Assembly: GCF_019511445.1 (NCBI RefSeq)
Contig: NZ_JAEUAN010000010.1
Span: 152,489 to 216,488, forward strand
Source: Aliirhizobium wenxiniae
GTDB taxonomy: Bacteria > Pseudomonadota > Alphaproteobacteria > Rhizobiales > Rhizobiaceae
Direction of reading: 5' to 3'
DNA length: 64,000 bases
Part shown: piece after piece, positions 43,387 to 52,485 of the stretch
How positions within the stretch are numbered: the stretch's first letter is position 1
Layout: every line of letters begins with the position of its first letter
Notes under the pieces: model-generated
Told to the model about the DNA's origin: nothing
The model's input: the letters and a program-made list of their open reading frames with translations, nothing else
Database searches by the model: none
Position numbers and translations under genes: made by a program

Positions 43387-44183
43387 TTACTTGGCCTTCG
43401 GCATGTCAAGGACGGCAACGGTCGAGGTCGTGTCCTCGGCCTTTGCGCCGAACCAAGTTTCATGCAGCTTGGCGATGAAGCCTTCGCCCTTCAGCGTGGT
43501 AATAACCGTGTTGACCTCTGCGGCAAGTGGATCGCCCTTGTTGAACATGATCGAGTATTTTTCGCCTGTCGGAATGCGCTCGACAACCTTAGCTCCGGCT
43601 TGTCCTTGGCGTAATAAAGCAGTGCTGGAATATCGGAGATGTAGCCATCGACACGGCCGGCTACGAGATCGAGCATGGCGGGCTGCAAGCCTTCGAATTT
43701 GCGGATTTCGCCAAGCTTGTAATCACCCTTATGGGCTTCTGCCCACATATCTCCCGTCGATCCGGTGTCGACACCGACGACCTTGCCACCCATGTCCTTG
43801 AGGCCGGTGATGCCGGAAGCGGCTGTCACCGTCAGAGACTGGTCACTATCGTAATATGGCTGGGCGAAGCTGACTGACGCCAGGCGCTTTTCAGTGATGG
43901 TGATCGATGAAATCGCCATGTTGATGCGGCCGGACTGGACAGCCGGAAACAGACCGTTGAACGGCGTGTTGACGAACTCCACCGACTTGCCGAGGCGCTT
44001 GGCGATTTCGTTGACGAGGTCAACTTCGAAGCCAACGACCTTGCCGCTGGCATCTTGGAACTCCCATGGAACGTTGCCGATATTCGCACCGACGGTCAGA
44101 TCGGCAGCCTGTGCGTTGAAGACGCCGAGAGCCGAGATCAACCCGGCGATAAACGTGCTTTTCATGCGCGAAACGTGAAGCAT
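43387..44183 (-). pseudogene. Amino-acid ABC binding protein with one-base frameshift
   Basis: From ATG 44183 (AGGGG ahead) a signal peptide (MLHVSRMKSTFIAGLISALG, cleavage after AQA) and a family-3 binding protein follow: WEFQDASGKVVGFEVDLVNE, MAISSITITEKRLASVSFAQ and GYISDIPALLYYAKDKPEL. At about 43590 the frame shifts. The next frame over continues perfectly with VVERIPTGEKYSIMFNKGDP and FIAKLHETWFGAKAEDTTST to TAA at 43387-43389. GAGCTAAGG in place of GAGCTCAAGG, one base short, explains it. As the rest of the operon is intact, either this is a recent mutation or a sequencing error. Confidence 0.82.
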
Positions 44184-44229
44184 TTGAGAACCCCTTGTTT
44201 TATGATTCAAGCCAATCTACGTTGGTCTA

Positions 44230-44244
44230 ACTGGTCAGACCAGT
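44230..44244. promoter_or_regulatory. FadR/FCD-type operator
   Basis: ACTGGTCAGACCAGT is a perfect 15-bp palindrome (7-bp arms around A). It matches the TGGTC-N-GACCA core of FadR-type operators and is flanked by further TGGTC and GACCA half-sites. It lies midway between the divergent binding-protein and GntR regulator genes. Confidence 0.8.
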
Positions 44245-44338
44245 ACGACCAGACAAGCACGCGCTTTAATCCTTTGCAAGATCTCATTTGAAAAATGTAT
44301 CGAAAGAGGCAGTGCAGGTTTCAGGGAACAGGGATCGG

Positions 44339-45034
44339 ATGCTCAATAAGACGCTCTTGCCACAATCGGTTGCCCGCGAAATCCAGGCCATGATCCAGAC
44401 TGGAAAATTGAAAGCGGGTGAGAAAATCCCTTCACAGCGCGAGTTCTCCCAGAAATTTGGCATCAGCCGGGCGTCGTTACGCGAGGCCCTACTGACGCTC
44501 GAGACATTGGGGTTGCTTAAAACAGAAGCCGGGCGAGGGACATTCGTGGCCGCCGCTGATGGGACGGCTGGCCAAATGGGCAACATGGCGCCGTGGCGTT
44601 ATTCCGAAAGTTATTCTGTTTTTGATGTCTTCCAGACCCGTATCCTGCTCGAGGGCGAGATTGCGCGCCTTTCCGCCGGACGGCTGTCCCAAGCACAGCT
44701 GGATAAGATGGAAGAGGCGACCAAAACCATGGAGGATTGCTGGGCCAATCAGGACCTGCTCGCCAATGTGGATGCCGATCTGGAGTTTCATGGCATCATC
44801 GTGTCGGCCTGCTCCAACACCATGCTGAGAGCGCTTTACCAAACAGTACGAGATCAGGTGACTGAAACCCAGCGCCAGCCAATTCCGATCACGGACCCGG
44901 AAAGAATGCGGCAATCCATTGCGGAGCACCGCCGCATCATAGCTGCTCTGAAGGCCAATGACGCAGATGGCGCATGCAGTGAAATGGAGGCGCATATCCG
45001 AAACACCGCACGCTGCGCGGGATTGCAGCCATAA
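44339..45034 (+). CDS. GntR-family (FadR/FCD) regulator of the hydantoinase-ABC module
   Basis: A 231-residue regulator. The winged helix is at residues ~8-75 (AGEKIPSQREFSQKFGISRA, then LREALLTLETLGLLKTEAGR) and the all-helical FCD ligand domain follows with its His-rich metal or ligand motif (DLEFHGIIVSACSN, AEHRRIIAAL). The ATG at 44339 is preferred to a TTG at 44288. Divergent from the binding-protein gene, with a perfect TGGTC-N-GACCA operator in between, it should repress the whole minus-strand operon. FCD domains usually bind carboxylates or amino acids. Confidence 0.87.
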   Translation: MLNKTLLPQSVAREIQAMIQTGKLKAGEKIPSQREFSQKFGISRASLREALLTLETLGLLKTEAGRGTFVAAADGTAGQMGNMAPWRYSESYSVFDVFQTRILLEGEIARLSAGRLSQAQLDKMEEATKTMEDCWANQDLLANVDADLEFHGIIVSACSNTMLRALYQTVRDQVTETQRQPIPITDPERMRQSIAEHRRIIAALKANDADGACSEMEAHIRNTARCAGLQP

Positions 45035-45179
45035 GGAAGAAAAAGATCCTACTGCGCGGGACCGAGCTCCGCTTCTTTGCAAGCTGTAAGTCCGTTACCC
45101 CCTCCCTACCTCCGCGATATTACACTCCCTCCTCTGTTGTATGTAATCGTGGGTCGCAGGTTCGACCCTGTTCAAGAGC

Positions 45180-46079
45180 TTATCGGCTGTGTGAAAAATT
45201 GCGGGATGCCTGGATAAACGCACTGAAGGCAGCAGGCGGATTCTTCCTGCCGGGATAATATAGCGCCAGAGGTTCCAAAGAGGGTGTCCAGTCCTCAAGA
45301 ACGCGCACCAGTCGCCCGGCCGCAATGTCCTCGCGCACATCCGCCTCCATGACGTAGCCGAGCCCAACACTATTCTGAGCCGCTATTCTGACAAGGCTCG
45401 ACTCGTCGAGCGTGATCGCGCCCTGTACGTCGATCTGGACGGCATTTCCGTCCTTCTCAAATTTCCATCTGAACAAAGCATTGTTGGGAAGACGCGCGCG
45501 AATACACCGAAACCTGTACAGGTCGGCCGGAACAATTGGCGTACCGTGCGTGCGCAGAAAGTCCGGCGAAGCAACCACGGCGTTACTGCGCTTTCGACCG
45601 AGTGGCACGGCGATCATATCGTGCGGCACCAGGTCGACAGGCCTCAGGCCCAGGTCGAACCCGGCCGCTACGATGTCGACGAGCCGTCCCTCGGTCACAA
45701 GGTCGATGTGTACCTGCGGGTAGCGCTGCAGAAAAGGCAAGATCAGCGGCTCCATCACCTCGCGTGCTGCCGTGGCAAATGCGTTGATCCGTAGTGTTCC
45801 GATCGGGATCTCCTGCAGCGACTGAGCCGCCAGCATGGCATCATGGATGTCGGTCATTGCCGGTCCGATCCGCTCGACGAAAGTCGTGCCGGCGTCGGTG
45901 AGCGAGACACTTCGTGTCGTCCGATTGAACAGCCGAATGCCCAGGTTCTTTTCAAGCTTTGCGATGGCATTGCTCAGCGCTGTCGTAGACATGCCGAGCT
46001 CGAGCGCAGCAGCCCGAAACGAACCGCGACGAGCGATGCTCAGGACGGCATCCAGATCGGTAAGAACAGACCGCGTCAT
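45180..46079 (-). CDS. LysR-family regulator
   Basis: A 299-residue LysR protein. The winged helix is [20 protein letters not shown] then [20 protein letters not shown], and [15 protein letters not shown] completes it. The C-terminal domain ([20 protein letters not shown], then [19 protein letters not shown]) belongs to the group found next to oxidoreductases. It diverges from the SnoaL-like and SDR genes, 138 bp away, which are its probable targets. Its sequence is clearly related to the LysR gene at 54.2 kb. Confidence 0.86.
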   Translation of the reverse strand: MTRSVLTDLDAVLSIARRGSFRAAALELGMSTTALSNAIAKLEKNLGIRLFNRTTRSVSLTDAGTTFVERIGPAMTDIHDAMLAAQSLQEIPIGTLRINAFATAAREVMEPLILPFLQRYPQVHIDLVTEGRLVDIVAAGFDLGLRPVDLVPHDMIAVPLGRKRSNAVVASPDFLRTHGTPIVPADLYRFRCIRARLPNNALFRWKFEKDGNAVQIDVQGAITLDESSLVRIAAQNSVGLGYVMEADVREDIAAGRLVRVLEDWTPSLEPLALYYPGRKNPPAAFSAFIQASRNFSHSR

Positions 46080-46217
46080 TGTCCCTCTTTTCGTGATGTC
46101 TCATCCTATTTCGTCCCGCTTATCGCGTCAATCGCGCTGAAGTAAGTTAGCGCCCATCGACCCAGCGAGGCCGAAACCCGCAGTTGGCGGAGACCGAAAC
46201 ATGATTGGAGAGCCAAG

Positions 46218-46547
46218 ATGACTGTCAAACTACCGAAGGCAATCGAGGCCTATTTCGAGGCCGACCGGACGGGTAGCCCGGAAGCAATTGCAGCTGCATT
46301 CACCGAATATGGCATCGTAAAGGACAAGGGCCAGATCCACAAAGGTCGTGATGCCATCCGCGCCTGGATGGCTGATGAAGCCCAGCAATACAGCTACACG
46401 GTGGAACCGTTCCTCATCGTGACCGAGACCGGGAAAAGCCAGGTCACGGCCCATGCCGTTGGCGATTTCCCGGGCAGCCCGATCGACCTGCGCTTCATCT
46501 TCGTTCTCGCAAACGAAAAGGTTGCCGAGCTGGAGATCACCGTATGA
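46218..46547 (+). CDS. SnoaL-like / NTF2-fold protein
   Basis: A 109-residue protein with the cone-shaped NTF2 fold pattern: [20 protein letters not shown], then [20 protein letters not shown] and a strand region ending [16 protein letters not shown]. The family includes small isomerases, hydrolases and ligand-binding domains. The specific function cannot be read from sequence. Its ATGA stop-start overlap with the SDR gene indicates joint translation, so the two probably act on the same compound. Confidence 0.82.
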   Translation: MTVKLPKAIEAYFEADRTGSPEAIAAAFTEYGIVKDKGQIHKGRDAIRAWMADEAQQYSYTVEPFLIVTETGKSQVTAHAVGDFPGSPIDLRFIFVLANEKVAELEITV

Positions 46548-47323
46548 CACAGTTTCTCAGTTTGCAGGGGCGTCGTGCCCTGATCACAGGCGGCACGTCG
46601 GGTGCGGGCGCTGCAACGGTGGCGCTATTCAAGGAACTCGGTGCCCGTGTGCTGACCACCGCTCGCAAGAAGCCGGCAGACCTCGCTGGTGCGGCGTTCG
46701 TCGAAGCCGATCTGACCACCAAGCGCGGGGTAGAAACTGTCGTCGACGCGGTGAGCCAAAAACTCGGTGGCCTCGACATCCTCGTGAACGTGCTGGGTGG
46801 CTCCTCGGCCCCCTCGGGTGGCTTCGCCGCGCTGACCGACGAGGAGTGGGAAAAGGAATTCGACCTCAATTTCTTTCCGGCCATCAGACTGGATCGCGCT
46901 CTCATCCCCGGCATGATCGCGCAGGGAAGCGGCGTCGTCATCCATGTGACGTCCATCCAGAGAAACCTTCCACTACCGGAGGCGACAACTGGCTATGCAT
47001 CGGCCAAGGGCGCACTCAATACCTACAGCAAGAGCATCTCCAAGGAGGTCTCTCCGAAAGGCGTGCGGGTGGTCCGCGTTTCTCCCGGCTGGATTGCCGA
47101 TCCGGGTGCCAATGGTCTGGCTCTTCGCATAGCCGAGGAAGCCGGCATCAACTACGACGCGGCGGTCCAGGTGATCATGAATTCGCTCGGTGGCATACCG
47201 CTCGGCCGGCCGGCAAAACCGGAGGAGGTGGCCGACCTCATCGCCTTCCTGGCATCGGATCGAGCGTCTTCGATCACGGGCACGGAGCATGTGATCGATG
47301 GCGGGACCGTTCCGACCGCTTGA
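46544..47323 (+). CDS. SDR-family oxidoreductase
   Basis: A 259-residue short-chain dehydrogenase. The cofactor motif is TGGTSGAG (15-22), with Ala where Ile is usual. The NNAG motif is replaced by VNVLGG (81-86). The catalytic Ser137, Tyr151 and Lys155 are in place ([20 protein letters not shown]). The C-terminus ends in the common [14 protein letters not shown]. The substrate is unknown. Its pairing with a SnoaL-like protein under a LysR regulator is a recurring arrangement in soil bacteria. It is convergent with the OhrR gene. Confidence 0.85.
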   Translation: MTQFLSLQGRRALITGGTSGAGAATVALFKELGARVLTTARKKPADLAGAAFVEADLTTKRGVETVVDAVSQKLGGLDILVNVLGGSSAPSGGFAALTDEEWEKEFDLNFFPAIRLDRALIPGMIAQGSGVVIHVTSIQRNLPLPEATTGYASAKGALNTYSKSISKEVSPKGVRVVRVSPGWIADPGANGLALRIAEEAGINYDAAVQVIMNSLGGIPLGRPAKPEEVADLIAFLASDRASSITGTEHVIDGGTVPTA

Positions 47324-47351
47324 GCATTCAGACCATGGACACCATCGTAGC

Positions 47352-47819
47352 TCAGGCGGGTGCATCCCACCCGCCGATCTGGGAATAGATCGCATCGCGC
47401 AGGTGGCGGACATCGCGGTTGAGAGACGCTAGTTCCTTTGGCGTCTGGGTCGACGCCGCGAGCAAAGTGTCGCTGAGGCAGCCCGCTTTGTGCTGCAAGG
47501 CACGGCCTTCGTCGGTCAAGGCGATGACGACCTGCCGTTCGTTGCTCAGGTTTCGTGTCCTGCGCAGCAAGCCGGCGGTCTCAAGTCGCTTCAGGAGCGG
47601 TGTCAGGGTGCTGGATTCCAGGGCAAGGGCGTTGGCAATGGCGCCGACCGTCTGCCCATCCTCGCTCCATAGCACGTTAAGAACAAGATACTGCGGGTAG
47701 GTCAGGCCCAGCTCGTCGAGAAGGGGCTTGTAGGCCCGCTGGATTGCAATGCCTGCGGTGTAGATCGCGTAGCAAAGCTGGTCGTGCAAGGGCGGTGGAT
47801 CATTGTGGTTTTCGGTCAT
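47352..47819 (-). CDS. ohrR: OhrR-like MarR-family organic-peroxide sensor
   Basis: A 155-residue MarR protein. LHDQLCYAIYTAGIAIQRAY places the peroxide-sensing Cys at residue 16, as in OhrR. LGLTYPQYLVLNVLWSEDGQ and LALESSTLTPLLKRLETAGL are the OhrR winged helix. A reduced dimer represses and oxidation of Cys by organic hydroperoxide releases DNA. The ATG at 47819 follows AGGAG. Unusually, the divergent gene is an exported alpha/beta hydrolase and not ohr, which lies alone 8 kb away. Two TATCGCGATA sites lie in the shared promoter. Confidence 0.87.
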   Translation of the reverse strand: MTENHNDPPPLHDQLCYAIYTAGIAIQRAYKPLLDELGLTYPQYLVLNVLWSEDGQTVGAIANALALESSTLTPLLKRLETAGLLRRTRNLSNERQVVIALTDEGRALQHKAGCLSDTLLAASTQTPKELASLNRDVRHLRDAIYSQIGGWDAPA

Positions 47820-47869
47820 TCTGAGCTCCTGTCCTTGTAAAAGGTAACGCCTCAAACGACGAAAAACAA

Positions 47870-47879
47870 TATCGCGATA
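47870..47879. promoter_or_regulatory. MarR/OhrR-type operator, copy 1
   Basis: TATCGCGATA is a 10-bp palindrome flanked by AT-rich sequence, 51 bp upstream of the OhrR start. The same decamer recurs 53 bp further on. Confidence 0.65.
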
Positions 47880-47922
47880 ATAATTATGTTGACGTGTTTA
47901 TCGACATCTGGCAGCTTGAGCA

Positions 47923-47943
47923 TATCGCGATAACAGTTATCGC
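47923..47943. promoter_or_regulatory. MarR/OhrR-type operator, copy 2 with extended dyad
   Basis: TATCGCGATA occurs again at 47923-47932 and overlaps the 17-bp palindrome GCGATAACAGTTATCGC (47927-47943). It lies directly upstream of the hydrolase ribosome-binding site, so bound protein would block that promoter. Confidence 0.7.
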
Positions 47944-47963
47944 AATTGGAAAAGGAGAAAGGC

Positions 47964-48758
47964 ATGACACGCAAGACCCCGACTACCGTCGCTGCAATCG
48001 CGGCAGCAGCCGCACTGACTGCCGCTCTGCCGGCAAACTCCGCCGACACCATTCCTCAGGACCAGTCCGTCAGAAATGTCGTCCTCGTTCATGGAGCTTT
48101 CGCTGACGGCTCCGGCTGGAAGGGTGTGTACGACAATCTGACCAAGCGCGGTTATCGCGTTACCATCGTCCAGAACCCGCTGACGTCTCTCGCGGATGAC
48201 GTTGCCGCGACCGCTCGTGCGCTTGAGCGGCAGGACGGTCCGGTCATTCTCGTCGGGCATTCCTGGGGCGGTACCGTCATCACCGAGGCCGGTATCGATC
48301 AGAAAGTTGCAGGGCTCGTCTATGTCTCCGCACTTTCCCCGGACGCCGGCGAAACGACGGCGCAGCAATATGAGGGATTTGCTCCTGCGTCGGAGTTCGT
48401 CATAGAGACGACGAAGGACGGCTTCGGATATGTCAGCCCGGAAAAGTTCAAGGCCGGGTTCGCGCATGACGTCAGCGATGCGGATGTCGCATTCATGAGG
48501 GATTCACAGGTCCCGATCAATATGTCGGCCTTCGGCACGAAGCTCAAGCATGCCGCCTGGCGGACCAAGCCCAGCTGGGCCGTCATTGCCACGGAAGACA
48601 AGGCCTTCGACCAGGCCATGCTGATCCATATGGCTGAGCGCATCGGTGCGAAGATCACCAAGGTATCGGCGAGCCACGCCCTGTTCATGACGCAGCCGGC
48701 GATCATCGCCGATACGATCGATCAGGCCGCGAAGACCGCGTCGGCAAAAAAGCAGTGA
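47964..48758 (+). CDS. Exported alpha/beta hydrolase
   Basis: A 264-residue hydrolase with an N-terminal signal peptide (TTVAAIAAAAALTAALPANS). NVVLVHGAFADGSGWKG is the oxyanion region, VGHSWGGTV contains the nucleophile Ser, and VSASHALFMTQP the catalytic His. The family resembles small esterases of the salicylate-esterase/hydroxynitrile-lyase-like group. The start ATG at 47964 follows AAAGGAGAAA. It is controlled in all likelihood by the divergent OhrR-type regulator. A clear paralogue lies at 61.2 kb next to dipZ. A strong hairpin ends the transcript. Confidence 0.86.
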   Translation: MTRKTPTTVAAIAAAAALTAALPANSADTIPQDQSVRNVVLVHGAFADGSGWKGVYDNLTKRGYRVTIVQNPLTSLADDVAATARALERQDGPVILVGHSWGGTVITEAGIDQKVAGLVYVSALSPDAGETTAQQYEGFAPASEFVIETTKDGFGYVSPEKFKAGFAHDVSDADVAFMRDSQVPINMSAFGTKLKHAAWRTKPSWAVIATEDKAFDQAMLIHMAERIGAKITKVSASHALFMTQPAIIADTIDQAAKTASAKKQ

Positions 48759-48766
48759 TCGATTTC

Positions 48767-48803
48767 GCGCTATCGGGACGGTCGAGCACCCTCCCGATAG
48801 CGC
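48767..48803 (+). terminator. Hairpin terminator after the hydrolase
   Basis: GCGCTATCGGGA and TCCCGATAGCGC form a perfect 12-bp stem around a 13-base loop, eight bases after the stop. The following sequence is only modestly T/A-rich. Confidence 0.7.
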
Positions 48804-48949
48804 CGGCAAAATTTCCTTCAACTGCTCGCCTTTGGGAGAAGCGAGATATCGGCCGCACTCCGGATCCCTGACCCACGTCGGGGGAATTCTCGCCTCTTGC
48901 GACCCAAGCATCAGCAAATTCACCTGAAACAATTCACGGAGGAACTCAC

Positions 48950-50399
48950 GTGGAACTGCCGACCCATGACCAAAACCCAACTGAAAATGCCGCACCTGCG
49001 CGGAGCGAAGCCTGCGATGTCTTCGACTTCATCGTCTGCGGCGCCGGGTCCAGCGGCTCGGTCGTCGCTGCACGACTGGCAGAAGATGAAAACGCCAGCG
49101 TGCTGTTGCTTGAAGCCGGCGGAGACGATCAATCCGAAACCGTATCGAACCCCGCTCAGTGGCCCCTCAATCTCGGTTCCAGCCGGGACTGGGGCTTTGT
49201 CGGGCAACCGGCACCTGGCCTGAATGGCCGGCGCCTTCCTCTCAACATGGGTAAGGGACTTGGCGGCGGCTCGAGCATCAACGTCATGGTCTGGGCGAGA
49301 GGGCACAGGGAAGACTGGAATCATTTTGCCGAGGAGGCAGGTGATACTGCCTGGGGATATGAAGCTATCCTCCGCTACTATCGGCGGATTGAAGATTGGC
49401 AGGGTGCGCCGGACCCGGTTCGTCGCGGTATAGGCGGACCCGCCTACGTTGCGCAGCCTCAGTCTCCACAGCCCGTGGCGGAGGCGCTTTTGAGCGCTGC
49501 GTCAGCTATCGGTGTTCCAGTCTTCGATTCAACGAACGGCGAGATGATGGAGGGGGCCGGGGGCGCTTCGATCGCTGAACTGCGGATTCGTGATGGCAAG
49601 GGCCATCAATACGCCGAAGGTTCTCATGCAGTCCGGTATCGGCCCGGAAGACGAGCTGCAATCGCATGGCATTCCGGTCGTGCAACATCTGCCAGGTGTC
49701 GGCCGAAATCACCAGGACCATCTCGCCTTCGGCTGCACCTGGGCATATCGAAAGCCTGAAGCAGTCGGCGGTAGCGGCTGCGAGGCGAATATCTACTGGA
49801 AGAGTGATGCACGCCTATCTCAGCCGGACATTCTGCAGTGCCAGTTGGAGTTCGCAGTTCCATCTCCGCCTGAGACCGGTCTCGAAACGCCTGAGCACGG
49901 CTGGACGATGTTCAATGGTCTTGCCCAGCCGAAAAGCCGCGGTCGGTTGCGTCTTTCAGGTCCTAATGTAAACGACCCTATCCTAATTGAGCCGAACTCC
50001 CTCAGCGAGCCTGAGGACATGGCCGCCGCTCTGGCCGCAGTCGAGTTGTGCCGTGAGCTTGGAAACAGCAATGGGTTTTCCCCGCTGGTGACAGGCGAAA
50101 CAGCTCCAGGTGTGCGCGACAGATCAGGCATGATCGATTTCATCCGGCGATCGGCCGTCACCTATTGGCATCAAACCTCCACTGCCAAGATGGGACGAGA
50201 CACCATGTCGGTGGTCGACAATGAGCTCAAGGTCTACGGCATCGAGGGTCTTCGCATTGCGGACGCCTCGATTATGCCGCGGATTACGACTGGCAACACG
50301 ATGGCGCCATGTGTTGTAATCGGTGAGCGGGCAGCCGATCTGATCGGAAAGTCACATGGTCTGAGCGCTCAGCACGAACCCGTTTCTTCCGTTGGCTGA
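48950..50399 (+). pseudogene. GMC-family oxidoreductase (choline-dehydrogenase-like) with internal deletion
   Basis: The first frame starts at GTG 48950 (GGAGG ahead) and gives DFIVCGAGSSGSVVAARLAE, the FAD dinucleotide fold, and GKGLGGGSSINVMVWARGHR, GMC signature 1. After ASIAELRIRDGK (about 49590) it fuses to RAINTPKVLMQSGIGPEDEL (GMC signature 2) in another frame, so about 70-100 residues of the FAD/substrate domain are missing and the frame is lost. The second part runs intact to 50399, including the catalytic His region YWHQTSTAKMG and LRIADASIMPRITTGNTMAP. The gene cannot make a full enzyme. Confidence 0.82.
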
Positions 50400-50729
50400 T
50401 CTAAATGGTCGAAGCTTAGCGCTTTGCATCGCATGGCGCCGAGCATCCGAGCTCTCCTGAAGAATTGCAGATAGCGAGTTCGGTTCCGCTCAAAGGCTTA
50501 ACAGCGTAAACAATCCGAAGTTGCGGCGGATTCCAGGGCCGTCCGCGCTAGTGCAAAAGTCGCTTTGGGGGGCAGGCGGTTCGTTCGCTGCTTAGAACCA
50601 ACATGTAACACTCTGTACCGTGTCGCGCCGCCGATACTTGCAGCTACGAATCGGTACCAGGCTGGAAAATTGGAGGTACAACTGCTCGCTAAAACTGGGT
50701 CAATATCGTTCGAGCCGGAGACCCTTTAA
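50400..50729. other. Intergenic stretch without a gene
   Basis: These 330 bases follow the broken GMC gene. I see no recognisable ORF, RNA gene or strong inverted repeat. Confidence 0.45.
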
Positions 50730-50930
50730 ATGACCACCGCAATGTCAATGCTCATGATCCGTAAGGCCCTGAACACGTTTTGTGAGGACCATGAGCTGTC
50801 GATCAAGAGTGCTGCCGCTGCCGATGCTGCGAAGTATCTCATCAAAATCAATTCTGATGAAATACCCTCTATTACAAAGTTGCGTTCATTGCTCGAGGCT
50901 TGGATTGAGGAGCGGGCACTTTCAGCATAA
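50730..50930 (+). CDS. Small hypothetical protein
   Basis: A 66-residue, soluble, mostly helical protein (MIRKALNTFCEDHELSIKSA, then YLIKINSDEIPSITKLRSLL). It resembles the many short uncharacterised rhizobial proteins of 60-70 residues. CGGAGA lies about ten bases before the ATG. I do not recognise a family. It stands alone between a pseudogene and a convergent epoxide hydrolase gene, and could be regulatory or a chance frame. Confidence 0.45.
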   Translation: MTTAMSMLMIRKALNTFCEDHELSIKSAAAADAAKYLIKINSDEIPSITKLRSLLEAWIEERALSA

Positions 50931-51008
50931 ATTGCAGCCGACCACCAAATCCCACAGAATGATCGAAGTGAGAATGCGCGATCTACTAGACCGCGCTTCA
51001 GTATCTTT

Positions 51009-52322
51009 TCAACGCATCTTCCGGAAAGCGTCACGCAACTCTTCGGAGAAGATTGCAGGCTGTTCCCACGCAGCGAAATGACCGCCATGATCTGCCTGAT
51101 GATAATAATTCAACGTCGGGTAAGCTTGCTTGCTCCAGCTCTCCGGAGCTTGATAGATCTCCTTGGGAAAGACACTGATGGCGACCGGAATGTTAATTTC
51201 CTTCGTCTTCTGCGCGTCCGAGCTGAAGTTGTTGTTGTTGTTCTCCCAATAGAATCGTGAGCCGGATGCCCCGCTGTTGGTCAGCCAGTAGAGCGTGATG
51301 TCATTCAACATCTCATCCTTGGTGAGGACTCGTTCCGGTTCACCATCGCTGTCGCTCCATTGTGCGAACTTTTCGTAGATGAAGGACGCGAGACCGGCCG
51401 GTGAATCGGACAAAGAGTATCCGATGGTCTGAGGCCTCGTGACCATCATCGCACCATAGGCTGCGTTTCTGCCGAAAAAGCCGCTCAGGGAATTGTAGGC
51501 GTCGCGTTCGGCCGGAGATAAATCCGCCGGTGCCGGATCGCCGCTGTTGATCCCCTTCATCAATCCGCCGGGAACGGTTGCCGGCATATTCAGATGAATA
51601 CCAAGCAAACCTTTCGGCGCCTGCCGGGCCAACGCATCGGAGATGACAGAGCCATGGTCGCCGCCTTGGGAAACATACCGAGTGTAGCCCAGACGCTTCA
51701 CCAGCGTGTCCCAGGCTCGCGCGACGCGATCGGGTCCCCAACCAAGCTCGGCTGGATGGCCGGAGAAGCCATAGCCCGGAATAGACGGGATAATGACGTC
51801 GAATGCGTCTTCCGCCTTTCCACCATATGCCGTGGGGTCAGTCAGTGGTCCTATGACCTTCGTGAACTCGAAGATGGAACCAGGCCAGCCATGGGTAAGG
51901 ATGAGGGGGAGGGCATTGGGATGGCGGGAGCGAACATGTATGAAATGAATATCGACGCTATCGATCTTGGTTACGAACTGCGGAAGAGCGTTAAGCTGAT
52001 CCTCTGCTTTTCTCCAGTCGTAATCTGTTCCCCAGTAGCGCACGAGGTCCTGCACGCGTGCCAGCTGGATGCCCTGAGAGATATCGTCTACGGTTTCCTT
52101 GTCTGGCCAGCGCGTACTCCTGATCCTGTTTTTAAGATCGTCGATCTGTGCCTGATCCACGTGGACACGGAACGGCCGGATACCTTCATCGGCGCTGGAG
52201 GCAGCGGACTGCGCCGGCTCTGCCGATACACGTTGGATGCAGGCAAATGATATCAGGGCCGTAGAACCGAGGGCAAACGCTGCTCGGCGGCCCCATCTTT
52301 CGATCTGCAAAGCGTGCTTCAT
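51009..52322 (-). CDS. Exported epoxide-hydrolase-family protein (EHN domain)
   Basis: A 437-residue alpha/beta hydrolase. A signal peptide (residues ~1-34, ending near VSA) precedes the epoxide hydrolase N-terminal domain (IRPFRVHVDQAQIDDLKNRI, RSTRWPD). The oxyanion motif is HGWPGS at 144-149 and the nucleophile Asp222 lies in GGDHGS. The charge-relay His is in HGGHFAAWEQP near the end. The family hydrates epoxides to diols, although many members have other ester-like substrates. Export to the periplasm is unusual for detoxifying epoxide hydrolases. It stands on the same strand as the upstream aldehyde dehydrogenase. Confidence 0.86.
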   Translation of the reverse strand: MKHALQIERWGRRAAFALGSTALISFACIQRVSAEPAQSAASSADEGIRPFRVHVDQAQIDDLKNRIRSTRWPDKETVDDISQGIQLARVQDLVRYWGTDYDWRKAEDQLNALPQFVTKIDSVDIHFIHVRSRHPNALPLILTHGWPGSIFEFTKVIGPLTDPTAYGGKAEDAFDVIIPSIPGYGFSGHPAELGWGPDRVARAWDTLVKRLGYTRYVSQGGDHGSVISDALARQAPKGLLGIHLNMPATVPGGLMKGINSGDPAPADLSPAERDAYNSLSGFFGRNAAYGAMMVTRPQTIGYSLSDSPAGLASFIYEKFAQWSDSDGEPERVLTKDEMLNDITLYWLTNSGASGSRFYWENNNNNFSSDAQKTKEINIPVAISVFPKEIYQAPESWSKQAYPTLNYYHQADHGGHFAAWEQPAIFSEELRDAFRKMR

Positions 52323-52485
52323 GTTTCCATATCCTTCTCAAAAGGTTCGCGACGATCGCGCGGCTCCGACACATAGGTGTCCATCGTGTCCGGGGTGTTT
52401 CTTCGGACAGGCGGTTGTGTTGCGCTGTGTTGTCTTTCAGGGAATTGACACGCACTGATACAGAGCGCCGTACCTTCGTGCCGGT

